Shown one piece after another: positions 44,035-54,113 of a stretch of 64,000 nucleotides of DNA. This DNA comes from Lautropia mirabilis (GTDB taxonomy: Bacteria > Pseudomonadota > Gammaproteobacteria > Burkholderiales > Burkholderiaceae_B): positions 1 to 64,000 of the forward strand of contig CAMCOS010000006.1 of the NCBI GenBank assembly GCA_945876565.1, written 5' to 3'. The notes beneath the pieces are model-generated. The model saw only the letters and a list, made by a program, of their open reading frames with translations, did not search any database and was not told the DNA's origin. The stretch's first letter is position 1; every line of letters starts with the position of its first letter. The translations under genes were made by a program, and so were the position numbers.

Positions 44035-45324
44035 TTAACGCATCAGCTTTGCAGCTTCGGCCTTTGCATTCATCAGTGCAGTCATGGGTGGCGTTTTGTC
44101 AGTTAGCGCCAGGTCAAACGCTTGATTGAACAAAACCAAGATCTTGGGATAGTTGCGCACATCGAACCCAGTGGACTTTTTGCTATCGCCATTGGTCATC
44201 TGATCAACAATTTTACGTGCGCCCGGAATGCGGTTGTAAAAGGACACATCCGCTGCCCTGAATGCAGCATCGGTCAACGGCAGGTAACCCGTCTTCTGAT
44301 GCCACTCGGCCGCCACCACTGGCTTGGCCAGATAGGAAATCAACTCAGCTGTGGCCTTTTGGCGGGCATCCGAGTTACCTTTGACTGCCCACAACGCACT
44401 ACCACCGATAAACGGAGCACCGGGCTTGGGTGTTTCCTGTTCGTAATACGGCACCGGTGCAACCCCAAAACGCATATTGCTTTGCAGCACCTCACCCAAG
44501 GCACCGGAACCTGCGGTCAGAACGGCGCAACGACCTTGCGTGAAGCCCTCAGTGGCTTGGCCCTGCGCACTGTGCTGCAATAACAACTCAGTCTTTCGCC
44601 AGCTGACCATCAATGACAAGTGACGAACGTATAGTTTGCTGAAATTAAATGACAGATTCGGCGAAGGCTTCATGCCATTGTCTGGCGTCAAATAAAATTC
44701 GTCATTGATTGGTGCTAGGTTCTCGATGTGAACCTTGACTTGATCGCTCGTGACGTACGGGCAACGGACGTTGCCATCGTTACGGAGTTTCAACAGGTGT
44801 GCCTGAAGCTCTGACCATGTGGCTGGCGGCGCATCAGCGTCCAGACCCGCGCCCCGGTACATCTCAACGTTGTAAAACATGATCGGCACTTCGGCCATGT
44901 AGGGAAATGCCAAAAGGCGACCGCGACTGTCACGCACGAAATCAGTGGTTTTTTCCAGGAACCAGGAGGAGTCGGGAACTGGGTACTTTGCCAACAATTG
45001 GTACAAGGGCAAGATATCCTTGTGCTGGGCCACCACCTCTGGGGAACGATTATCTCTTAACTGGACCAAATCCGGTTTGGCACCCTTGCCGGCGATCGCC
45101 TCGGCAGCATCTTTTTCCAGGCTGTCTTGATCCCGATAGTGGGTCAAATCCACCACGACATTGGACTGAGACGAGTTGAAGCGATTAATCAAACTTTCAA
45201 ATTCGGCACGATTGGGCCCCGACAGAGTGTGCCAAACTTCAATCTCAGTCTTTTTTGCCAGCGCAGGGGCAGACAATAAAGCGGACATTCCCAGAATGAC
45301 CAAGCTCTTAACGATTGGTTTCAC
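44035..45324 (-). CDS. UgpB-like extracellular solute-binding protein (glycerol-3-phosphate type)
   Basis: Signal peptide; KTEIEVWHTLSGPNRAEFESLINRFNSSQ. Confidence 0.85.
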   Translation of the reverse strand: MKPIVKSLVILGMSALLSAPALAKKTEIEVWHTLSGPNRAEFESLINRFNSSQSNVVVDLTHYRDQDSLEKDAAEAIAGKGAKPDLVQLRDNRSPEVVAQHKDILPLYQLLAKYPVPDSSWFLEKTTDFVRDSRGRLLAFPYMAEVPIMFYNVEMYRGAGLDADAPPATWSELQAHLLKLRNDGNVRCPYVTSDQVKVHIENLAPINDEFYLTPDNGMKPSPNLSFNFSKLYVRHLSLMVSWRKTELLLQHSAQGQATEGFTQGRCAVLTAGSGALGEVLQSNMRFGVAPVPYYEQETPKPGAPFIGGSALWAVKGNSDARQKATAELISYLAKPVVAAEWHQKTGYLPLTDAAFRAADVSFYNRIPGARKIVDQMTNGDSKKSTGFDVRNYPKILVLFNQAFDLALTDKTPPMTALMNAKAEAAKLMR

Positions 45325-45336
45325 GTGCTATTCCTC

Positions 45337-45361
45337 AAAAAATTGCCCGGCAAGCCAGGCG
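45337..45361 (-). terminator. weak candidate terminator between ugpB-like and dadA genes
   Basis: Minus strand CCTGG-CTTG-CCGGG-CAATTTTTT; one G:U pair. Confidence 0.4.
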
Positions 45362-45374
45362 GTGATAATACATT

Positions 45375-46631
45375 TCAAATACCCATGAACGGAAACTCTG
45401 GCTGCGGCGGTTTGCCACTGACCACATCCGCAATGGCTTTGCCTGAGCCCGGACCCATGGTCCAGCCCAAGGTGCCATGGCCCGTGTTTAGATATAAATT
45501 CGGGATGCGCGTGCGGCCAATTAACGGCACATTTGATGGCGTCGAAGGCCGTAAACCGGACCAGTACTTGACGCGATCGAAATCCAAGACACTTTCAAAC
45601 AACTCACGCGCGAGGTCAGTCATGGCCTGACACCGAACCGGGTTCAGCGTGCGTGAGTAGCCAGACAGCTCGGCCGTACCGGCCATGCGCAAGGTATCAC
45701 CCAAACGCGAGAACACCACCTTGTGCTTGCTGTCTGTCAGGCTGACCACCGGTGCCAACTCAGGCTTGATAATCGGAAAGGATGCCGAATAACCCTTGGT
45801 CGGGTAGATCAAGCAGTGAATACCAAGTGGGCGCATCAGTTGCGGCGTAAAACTGCCGAGTGCCACAACAAAAGAATCGCCCTCAATTCGATCGTAACTA
45901 CCATCACTGCGTATGACCTCGACCGCCGCAGCGCGACCGTTCTCACAAATCACGCGCGTGATCCGAGTGGAAAACTCAAACTGCACAGCTGCCTTCTTGG
46001 CTAGCTCGGCGACTTGGACAGTAAACGCATGTACATCACCGCTTTCATCGGTTTCAGTGAAATCACCACCCACAATGCTCGCGCGATGCGCAGCCAAGGC
46101 AGGCTCAATCGCAACCACCTCATCTGCGCTGACCACGCGTCGATCGAGTCCATAGTCGCGCATCACATCCGCGGCCTTCTGCGAGCCGTCAAACTCCTCT
46201 TGATCGCGATAGAAATTCAAGATGCCGCGCTGCAACTGATGATATTCAAGACCAAGTTCTTGACGCATCTGCGTCAACGTCTCTTGGCTGTATTGCGCCA
46301 AGCGCACCATGGCTCGGATATTGGGCGCCAAGCGCGATGGCAAACACTCTCGCAAGAATGCCAAGCCCCACATCCACTGTCGCCAGTCAAACTGTGGGCG
46401 AAACAGCAGGGGCGCATCGTCCTTACCCATCCATTTGAGCAATTTGAGTGGCGCCTGCGGGTTAGCCCAAGGCTCAGCGTAAGACACAGAGATTTGGCCG
46501 CCATTGGCAAACGAGGTTTCTTGTGCTGGCCCAGCCTCACGGTCGATGACCACCACCTCATGGCCTTCTTGCCGCAACCACCACGCAGAGCAAACACCAA
46601 TGACTCCGCCACCTAGGACCACAACCTTCAT
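45375..46631 (-). CDS. dadA: D-amino acid dehydrogenase small subunit (start trimmed to MKVVVLGGGVIG)
   Basis: MKVVVLGGGVIGVCSAWWLRQEGHEVVVIDRE, FAD-binding; HGTLGWTMGPGSGKAIADV. Confidence 0.93.
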   Translation of the reverse strand: MKVVVLGGGVIGVCSAWWLRQEGHEVVVIDREAGPAQETSFANGGQISVSYAEPWANPQAPLKLLKWMGKDDAPLLFRPQFDWRQWMWGLAFLRECLPSRLAPNIRAMVRLAQYSQETLTQMRQELGLEYHQLQRGILNFYRDQEEFDGSQKAADVMRDYGLDRRVVSADEVVAIEPALAAHRASIVGGDFTETDESGDVHAFTVQVAELAKKAAVQFEFSTRITRVICENGRAAAVEVIRSDGSYDRIEGDSFVVALGSFTPQLMRPLGIHCLIYPTKGYSASFPIIKPELAPVVSLTDSKHKVVFSRLGDTLRMAGTAELSGYSRTLNPVRCQAMTDLARELFESVLDFDRVKYWSGLRPSTPSNVPLIGRTRIPNLYLNTGHGTLGWTMGPGSGKAIADVVSGKPPQPEFPFMGI

Positions 46632-46682
46632 CGCCTCACCCCTGAACCGTTGACACGACAAATCACTATGCGAAGTGTAGCT

Positions 46683-47726
46683 TCAAGACTTTGCACTGTC
46701 TGCCGCCGAAGTGAATGCATCAGCAAAAAACGCATTCTCAGGCAAACCGCGGTCAGACACGAACTCTCGACGCGCTGACTCGACCACGATCGGTGCGCCA
46801 CAGGCATACACCTCATGACCACTCAAATCAGGCATATCATCCATGACAGCCTTGTGCACAAAACCGGTTCGCCCGCTCCAGCCGTCCTCTGTCAAAGCAT
46901 CTGAAACCACCGGGACATACTCGAACCGCGGTAACTGCTGCTCCCAACCACGGGCCAAATCGTCCATGTAGAGATCTTGCGGCCGGCGCCCACCCCAATA
47001 GAGCACAGCCGGCCGATCAATGTTTTGCTCAATCATGTGCTCGATGATGGCCTTGATCGGGGCAAAGCCCGTGCCACTGGCCAAAAACACGATCGGCTTT
47101 TCACTTTCCTCGCGCAGAAAAAAAGAGCCAAAGGGGCCTTCGAGACGCATGATTTCACGCTCTTTCATCTGCGTGGTGCCTGCACCAAACACATGATCGG
47201 TAAAGAGACCACCTGGCATATGACGCACATGCAATTCAAGCGCTGCTGCCTGATTGGGGGAATTTGCCATGGAATAGCTGCGACGACTGCCGTCTTTCAA
47301 AATCACTTCTACGTATTGACCAGCGTAGAAACGGAAGGTTTCCGAAGAGGGCAATTGCAGAGTCAGAATCGCCACATCAGGCACTGCCATGTGTATACGG
47401 GTCACCCGAGCAGGCAGCTTGCGAATTTGAATATCAGAAGCCAGACGAACTTCGCGCGACTCAATCACCATGTCAGACAAGGGATACGCTTGACACAAAA
47501 GCGTAAAGCCTTGTTCTAGCTCTTCAGCCTGAAGTACCTGAGCTGGGGCCAAACCAGCATCGAACTTGCCCTCTAACACTTTGCCCTTGCAACTTGAGCA
47601 AGCGCCAGCCCGGCAGCTGTAGGGCAGAACAATACCCGCTGCCAGGGCCGCGTCCAGAAGATTCTGATCATCGCTGGCGGTGAACTGGTGACGGGTTGGT
47701 TCAATTGTTATGCTGTAAGTTGCCAT
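46683..47726 (-). CDS. 2Fe-2S ferredoxin/FNR-type NAD(P)H reductase (CDP-6-deoxy-delta-3,4-glucoseen reductase-like)
   Basis: LPYSCRAGACSSCKG 2Fe-2S motif, RSYSMAN FAD motif. Confidence 0.88.
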   Translation of the reverse strand: MATYSITIEPTRHQFTASDDQNLLDAALAAGIVLPYSCRAGACSSCKGKVLEGKFDAGLAPAQVLQAEELEQGFTLLCQAYPLSDMVIESREVRLASDIQIRKLPARVTRIHMAVPDVAILTLQLPSSETFRFYAGQYVEVILKDGSRRSYSMANSPNQAAALELHVRHMPGGLFTDHVFGAGTTQMKEREIMRLEGPFGSFFLREESEKPIVFLASGTGFAPIKAIIEHMIEQNIDRPAVLYWGGRRPQDLYMDDLARGWEQQLPRFEYVPVVSDALTEDGWSGRTGFVHKAVMDDMPDLSGHEVYACGAPIVVESARREFVSDRGLPENAFFADAFTSAADSAKS

Positions 47727-47767
47727 GATGCTTAATATTTCTTAATATTTGTGGGTGTGGGTGTGGT

Positions 47768-50089
47768 CTAGCCAATGTCGGAAGTCGACGGCGAGCTTTG
47801 CAACACAGGCGACTTCAAACGGGTTTGTAGCGCCTTGCCTTTGCGAGCCCGTTTTGACAAATAGGGTTCTAGCGTATCACCCACGAGCACATCGGTGCGG
47901 GTTTGATTACGATAGCTACCAGTCATTGACAGTCCAGAAGCACCAACCATGGCCACTTGAGCCAAATAGTCCGGCTGATCAACCGCAAGCAACACGGTGC
48001 CTCGTCCACCACCTGTCAATTGTTTGACCTCGCCTAATTCAATTACGGAAAGTCGCGCCCGCGCTGACAAAAGCGCCAGATGCGTATCAGTCGGACCGAC
48101 ACGCACGGGTCGCATCAAGGTATCACCAACTTCCAGCGTGATGAATTGTTTACCGGCTTTTTGACGCGACACCAAGGCACTGGCAGGCGCTTTGAAACCC
48201 AAACCGGCGGCCGTGGTAAAGAGCCATTGGACGTCCAGACCAGACGCCATCAGGTGAGCAACTTGCGAGCCAAGCTCCAGATCAACCATCGCCGTCACTG
48301 GGCTGCCATCGCCGCGCGCGGATGGCAAGCTCGCGACTGGCACTGAATACAAGCGGCCACTACTACCCAGTACAAACAGATAGTCTGTGCTGCGGCACTC
48401 ATAGCTGCCATAGTAGCCATCACCAGCCTTAAAGCCAAACTGGGTGGCATCATGACCGTGGCCTTGGCGCACACGCACCCAACCCTTTTGCGAGGCAATG
48501 ACCGTAACCGGTTCATCGTTGACCTTAACCTCAAGCACTGCGCGCTCGGCCACTTCGATTAACGTGCGGCGAGCATCACCGTATTGCTTGGCGTCGGCCT
48601 CGATTTCCTTGACCAACAAGCGGCGCAGCACAGCGGGCTTGTCGATCAGATTGTGCAACTTGCTCTCTTGCTCACGCTTATCGGCAAGCTCTTGCTCAAT
48701 CTTGATTCCCTCTAATTTTGCCAACTGACGAAGTCGCATCTCAAGAATATCTTCAGCCTGGCGCTCGGTAAGCTTAAACCGAGCCATCAGCGCTGGCCTA
48801 GGCTCATCAGACTCACGAATGGTCTGGATCACCTCATCCACGTTTAGATAAACCAGCATTCGGCCTTCAAGCACATGGATCCGGTCTAGCACTTTGTCAA
48901 GGCGATATTGACTACGACGCAGCAAGGTCGCTGCACGAAACTCGATCCACTCAAGCAACATTTCCTTCATTGCTTTCTGTCGTGGCCTGCCATCGGTGCC
49001 TACGCACACCAAATTAGCCGAGACATTGGTCTCAAGACTGGTTTGCGCCAGCAAGGTTGTCACAAACAGGTCACGATCCACTTTGGATGTCTTGGGCTCA
49101 AATACCAAGCGAACCGCTGCATCTTTGCCCGACTCATCGCGCACCGCATCCAGCAGACCCAGCATTTGAGCCTTCGCCTGCTGCTGCTCGTTGGTCAACG
49201 ATTTCTTGCCAGTTTTAACCTTGGGGTTGGTGATGTCCTCGATTTCTTCAAGTACACGCTGGCAAGACGTGCCCGGTGGCAACTCATGCACCACAAGCTG
49301 CCACTGGCCTCGAGCCATTTCCTCAAACTGCCACCGCGCCCTGACCTTGAGTGACCCTCGGCCAGTGGCGTAAATGGCCGCAATGTCCTGAGGTGCCGTG
49401 ATGATATGACCGCCCCCGGGAAAATCGGGGCCTGGCAAGATGGTCTGCAGTTGATCATCACCGAGCTTGGGGTCATTGATCAACGCCACGCAGGCTGCTG
49501 CAATCTCATTCAGATTGTGCGGCGGCATCTCAGTGGCCATACCCACCGCAATACCAGAGGCTCCATTCAACAGGAGCATTGGCAATCGAGCAGGCAATTG
49601 CGCTGGTTCAAGCTGGCTGCCGTCGTAATTCGGCACGAAATCCACCGTGCCCTCATCTAGCTCGTCAAGCAAAATGCGTGAGATCGGTGTCAGCCGGGCT
49701 TCGGTGTAACGCATGGCAGCCGCGTTGTCACCATCACGTGAGCCAAAGTTGCCCTGACCATCAATTAGTGGATAACGCAAGGTAAACGATTGCGCCATGC
49801 GCACCAACGCATCGTAGGCCGCCTGGTCGCCGTGCGGATGAAATTTACCCAGTACATCACCCACCACCCGCGCGGATTTAACCGGGCGCGAGCCAGACTG
49901 CAAACCCATGGCCTGCATGGCAAACAAGATGCGGCGCTGCACGGGCTTTTGTCCATCGCCAAGATCAGGCAAGGCTCGGCCCTTGACCACAGACACCGCG
50001 TAATCTAGATAGGCTTGCTCAGCATACAGTCCTAGCGTGAGCGCATCGTCTTCGTTGGCAAATAAGTCGGGTTGTTGGCTGTCAATCAT
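47768..50089 (-). CDS. parC: DNA topoisomerase IV subunit A
   Basis: [40 protein letters not shown]; adjacent to parE. Confidence 0.97.
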   Translation of the reverse strand: MIDSQQPDLFANEDDALTLGLYAEQAYLDYAVSVVKGRALPDLGDGQKPVQRRILFAMQAMGLQSGSRPVKSARVVGDVLGKFHPHGDQAAYDALVRMAQSFTLRYPLIDGQGNFGSRDGDNAAAMRYTEARLTPISRILLDELDEGTVDFVPNYDGSQLEPAQLPARLPMLLLNGASGIAVGMATEMPPHNLNEIAAACVALINDPKLGDDQLQTILPGPDFPGGGHIITAPQDIAAIYATGRGSLKVRARWQFEEMARGQWQLVVHELPPGTSCQRVLEEIEDITNPKVKTGKKSLTNEQQQAKAQMLGLLDAVRDESGKDAAVRLVFEPKTSKVDRDLFVTTLLAQTSLETNVSANLVCVGTDGRPRQKAMKEMLLEWIEFRAATLLRRSQYRLDKVLDRIHVLEGRMLVYLNVDEVIQTIRESDEPRPALMARFKLTERQAEDILEMRLRQLAKLEGIKIEQELADKREQESKLHNLIDKPAVLRRLLVKEIEADAKQYGDARRTLIEVAERAVLEVKVNDEPVTVIASQKGWVRVRQGHGHDATQFGFKAGDGYYGSYECRSTDYLFVLGSSGRLYSVPVASLPSARGDGSPVTAMVDLELGSQVAHLMASGLDVQWLFTTAAGLGFKAPASALVSRQKAGKQFITLEVGDTLMRPVRVGPTDTHLALLSARARLSVIELGEVKQLTGGGRGTVLLAVDQPDYLAQVAMVGASGLSMTGSYRNQTRTDVLVGDTLEPYLSKRARKGKALQTRLKSPVLQSSPSTSDIG

Positions 50090-50130
50090 CTCAAACTTTT
50101 TTGGTTACATTCCAGGGTCCAATCTCAGGC

Positions 50131-52095
50131 CTAAATATCCACCTGAGCAAGATTGCCCTTATCTTCAATCCACTGGCGACGCTGGCTGGATTCGCCCTTG
50201 CCCATTAGCATGCTGAACATCTGACGGGTTTGGTCAAGGTCAAGCTCACCGTACCGCACCTGCAACAGCCGCCTCGTATCCGGGTTTAGCGTCGTTTCCC
50301 AAAGCTGCTCCGGACTCATTTCGCCCAATCCTTTGAAGCGGCCAATTGACCAGGTACCCTCGCGCACGCCTTCCTTGCGCAGCTTGTCCAAGAGCGCCTC
50401 TAGCTCGCCCTCATCCAGACAATAAAACTTGCGCATGGGTCGCTTGCCCTGAGCCGGCACATCCACACGGAACAAGGGCGGTCTGGCAATGTACAAATGA
50501 CCGGCCTCTACTAGCTTGGGAAAGTGCTTGAAAAAAAGTGTCAGCAACAGGACCTGAATGTGAGAACCATCCACATCGGCATCGGACAAGATACAAACCC
50601 GTCCGTAACGCAACTGCGACAAATCAGCGGTGTCGTTTGGCCCATGTGGATCAACACCGATGGCCACAGAAATATCGTGAATCTCATTATTTGCAAAGAG
50701 GCGATCCTTATCAACCTCCCATGCATTCAACACCTTGCCGCGCAAAGGCAATATGGCTTGAAATGACTTGTCGCGCCCCATCTTGGCCGAACCACCAGCC
50801 GAGTCACCCTCCACCAGAAACACTTCGGTTCGAGTGAGATCAGTCGATTCGCAATCGGTCAGCTTGCCTGGCAGCACCGCCACACCGGAGCCGCGTTTTT
50901 TCTCGACCTTTTGAGCCGCACGGCTGCGGGCCTGGGCCTGGCGAATCGCAAGCTCAGCGAGCTTGCGGCCATATTCAACATTAGAATTAAGCCAAAGCTC
51001 CAATGCGGTCTTCACAAAACCGCCCACCAATCGCACGGCATCGCGGCTATTTAAGCGCTCCTTGATCTGCCCCTGAAACTGGGGGTCAAGCACTTTGGCT
51101 GACAACACAAAACTTACGCGCGAGAACACATCCTCGGGTAACAACTTCGTGCCCTTTGGCAATAAGCTGTGTAACTCGGCAAACCCCTTGACCGCGCCAA
51201 ATAAACCCTCGCGCAGGCCCGACTCGTGGGTGCCGCCTGCCGGGGTGGGGATCAGGTTGACATAGGATTCCCGCGCGATAGCCCCATCCTCAGCCCAGGC
51301 CACCACCCATTGAGCACCTTCTCCCGTGGCGAAATCGTCATCGCCGTCCTGGGCAAACTGCTCGCCTGCAAACAAAGGCACCAACAACGGCGTACCATCA
51401 AGCGCATCAGACAGATAACCTTGCAGCCCGTCCTTGAAATGCCAAGTCTGCACTTCACCAGTTTTTTCGATGGAGAGTTTGACAGTCACACCAGCAAGCA
51501 ACACCGCTTTGCTGCGAAGCAAGTGCGTCAACTCACCCGCCGGCAGCGTTGCAGAATCAAAGTACTTGGCGTCCGGCCAAACAGTGACACGTGTCCCTGT
51601 GCGTTTTTTTGGAACTTCGCCCACTTGCTTCAAAGGCTTTGCGACCGACCCATTTTCGAAGGTCATTTGATGTTCGCCACCATCGCGCCAGACTGTCAGG
51701 TCTAACCTCGTGGCCAGGGCGTTAGTCACCGAAACACCCACGCCATGTAGCCCACCAGAAAATGCGTAGGCGCCTGCAGCAGCGTGCTTATCGAACTTGC
51801 CACCGGCATGTAAGCGCGTAAAGACAAGCTCGGCAACCGGAGCCTTTTCCTGGGGGTGTAAGCCAACCGGGATGCCACGGCCATCATCTTGCACGGTGAC
51901 ACTGCCATCAGCGCGCAAAGTCACCTCAATGGTTGAGCAATGTCCGGCAAGCGCCTCATCGGCAGCGTTATCAATCACCTCTTGGATAATGTGCAGCGGA
52001 TTTTCCGTCCGGGTATACATCCCCGGGCGCTGTCGCACCGGCTCAAGACCTTTCAGAACCCGAATCGATGATTCGTCGTAACTAGTTGAAGCCAA
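50131..52095 (-). CDS. parE: DNA topoisomerase IV subunit B
   Basis: LEPVRQRPGMYT; EGDSAGGSAKMGRDKSFQAILPLRGKVLN. Confidence 0.97.
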   Translation of the reverse strand: MASTSYDESSIRVLKGLEPVRQRPGMYTRTENPLHIIQEVIDNAADEALAGHCSTIEVTLRADGSVTVQDDGRGIPVGLHPQEKAPVAELVFTRLHAGGKFDKHAAAGAYAFSGGLHGVGVSVTNALATRLDLTVWRDGGEHQMTFENGSVAKPLKQVGEVPKKRTGTRVTVWPDAKYFDSATLPAGELTHLLRSKAVLLAGVTVKLSIEKTGEVQTWHFKDGLQGYLSDALDGTPLLVPLFAGEQFAQDGDDDFATGEGAQWVVAWAEDGAIARESYVNLIPTPAGGTHESGLREGLFGAVKGFAELHSLLPKGTKLLPEDVFSRVSFVLSAKVLDPQFQGQIKERLNSRDAVRLVGGFVKTALELWLNSNVEYGRKLAELAIRQAQARSRAAQKVEKKRGSGVAVLPGKLTDCESTDLTRTEVFLVEGDSAGGSAKMGRDKSFQAILPLRGKVLNAWEVDKDRLFANNEIHDISVAIGVDPHGPNDTADLSQLRYGRVCILSDADVDGSHIQVLLLTLFFKHFPKLVEAGHLYIARPPLFRVDVPAQGKRPMRKFYCLDEGELEALLDKLRKEGVREGTWSIGRFKGLGEMSPEQLWETTLNPDTRRLLQVRYGELDLDQTRQMFSMLMGKGESSQRRQWIEDKGNLAQVDI

Positions 52096-52431
52096 GTTAT
52101 CCCCAATATCTGTGGAAAAGCACCCGCATTTTAGGGAAAAAGTGTTTGTTTTGTGCGGGCAACAGTAGGACGCTCAAAACGTAAGCAATTTCCGAGGTAC
52201 ACATCCAATAGTCTGAAAAACAGTGTTATGCTCCACAGCATTAGTCTATGCTCTATAAAACAAAGCCTTGCCCTTTGTCAGACTGCAGCGCTTTTGTAGG
52301 TCACGAGTCGTTGACCGCGGGTCTATTAAAACGATACGCTTGGTGCGAGTGACAGTTGAAGGTGTCCGTTTTGAGGACGCCAATCAAATCTGAGTTGCTA
52401 CCAAATCGTTATTTCATTTGAGATCAAAATC

Positions 52432-52758
52432 ATGAGTGAACATATTAAGAATGTCAGCGATGACAGTTTTGCAGTCGATGTATTGCAGTCTGACAAGCCA
52501 GTGCTTGTAGACTACTGGGCTGCCTGGTGTGGCCCCTGCAAGATGATTGCCCCCATCCTTGAGGAAGTGGCCGCCGAGTTTGCTGACAAAGTAACCATTG
52601 CCAAGCTCAACGTCGACGAAAACCAGCAAACCGCTGCCAAGTTTGGTATTCGTGGCATCCCGACGCTGATGCTGTTTCAAAACGGCGAGGTCAAGGCCAC
52701 CAAAGTTGGCGCGGTCTCCAAGAGCCAATTGACAGATTTCCTCAATCAGTCAATTTAA
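52432..52758 (+). CDS. trxA: thioredoxin
   Basis: [21 protein letters not shown]. Confidence 0.98.
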   Translation: MSEHIKNVSDDSFAVDVLQSDKPVLVDYWAAWCGPCKMIAPILEEVAAEFADKVTIAKLNVDENQQTAAKFGIRGIPTLMLFQNGEVKATKVGAVSKSQLTDFLNQSI

Positions 52759-52849
52759 GACCATTGCCTCGCGCAGGCCCGAGCCCGGGTCTGCCACCAA
52801 CCCACTAAAGTTTTTTCCCTTTCACCTTCAATCCGACACACACACCTCC

Positions 52850-54106
52850 ATGCACTTGAATGAACTAAAGGCGCTGCACGTCTCGCAGCTGCTAGAAATG
52901 GCTGCAAGCCTCGAAATAGAGAACGCCAGCCGCTTGCGCAAACAGGAATTGATGTTTGCCATCATGAAGCGTCGCGCCAAACAAGGCGAACAAATATTTG
53001 GCGACGGCGTGCTCGAAGTGTTGCCAGACGGGTTTGGTTTTTTACGATCGCCCGAGACCTCTTATCTGGCGAGCACCGATGATATTTACATCTCGCCGTC
53101 ACAGATCCGTCGCTTTAATTTACACACAGGTGACTCGATCGAAGGTGAAGTACGCACGCCCAAAGACGGCGAACGCTACTTTGCGCTGGTGAAGGTGGAA
53201 AAAGTCAATGGACTACCACCAGAGTCGATCAAGCACCGAATCATGTTCGAGAACTTGACGCCACTGCACCCCGACGACCCGATGCGCCTGGAGCGCGACA
53301 TCAAAAGTGAAGAAAACCTGACTGGTCGCATACTCGATATCTTTGCACCGATCGGCAAGGGCCAACGTGGCTTGATTGTGGCTAGCCCCAAATCCGGCAA
53401 GACGGTCATGATGCAGCATATCGCCCATGCCATCACGAGCAACTATCCTGATGCTGTCATGATCGTGATGCTCGTAGATGAGCGTCCGGAAGAAGTCACC
53501 GAGATGCAACGCACGGTGCGCGGTGAAGTGGTGGCATCCACATTCGATGAGCCAGCCACCCGACATGTGCAAGTGGCTGAAATGGTGATAGAAAAAGCCA
53601 AACGTCTGGTCGAACTCAAGAAAGACGTGGTGATCCTGCTCGACTCGATCACGCGCTTGGCACGCGCCTACAACACGGTTGTTCCATCATCAGGTAAGGT
53701 TTTAACCGGTGGCGTGGACGCCAATGCCTTGCAGCGCCCCAAGCGATTTTTTGGTGCGGCACGCAACCTAGAAGAAGGCGGTTCTCTGACCATCATCGGC
53801 ACTGCCCTGATTGAAACCGGCAGCCGCATGGACGAGGTGATTTACGAGGAATTTAAAGGCACCGGCAACTCTGAGGTGCACCTTGAGCGTCGCTTGGCAG
53901 AAAAACGCGTCTATCCGGCGATCAACCTGAACAAGTCAGGCACACGCCGTGAAGAACTGCTGATCAAAGGCGATTTACTGCCCAAGATCTGGGTTTTGCG
54001 CAAATTCATCCACGACATGGACGACGTCGAAGCCATGGAGTTCATCCTCGACAAAATGCGTTCTACCAAGAACAACAGCGAGTTCTTTGACATGATGAAG
54101 AAGTAA
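52850..54106 (+). CDS. rho: transcription termination factor Rho
   Basis: [37 protein letters not shown]. Confidence 0.99.
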   Translation: MHLNELKALHVSQLLEMAASLEIENASRLRKQELMFAIMKRRAKQGEQIFGDGVLEVLPDGFGFLRSPETSYLASTDDIYISPSQIRRFNLHTGDSIEGEVRTPKDGERYFALVKVEKVNGLPPESIKHRIMFENLTPLHPDDPMRLERDIKSEENLTGRILDIFAPIGKGQRGLIVASPKSGKTVMMQHIAHAITSNYPDAVMIVMLVDERPEEVTEMQRTVRGEVVASTFDEPATRHVQVAEMVIEKAKRLVELKKDVVILLDSITRLARAYNTVVPSSGKVLTGGVDANALQRPKRFFGAARNLEEGGSLTIIGTALIETGSRMDEVIYEEFKGTGNSEVHLERRLAEKRVYPAINLNKSGTRREELLIKGDLLPKIWVLRKFIHDMDDVEAMEFILDKMRSTKNNSEFFDMMKK

Positions 54107-54113
54107 ATCGCAC

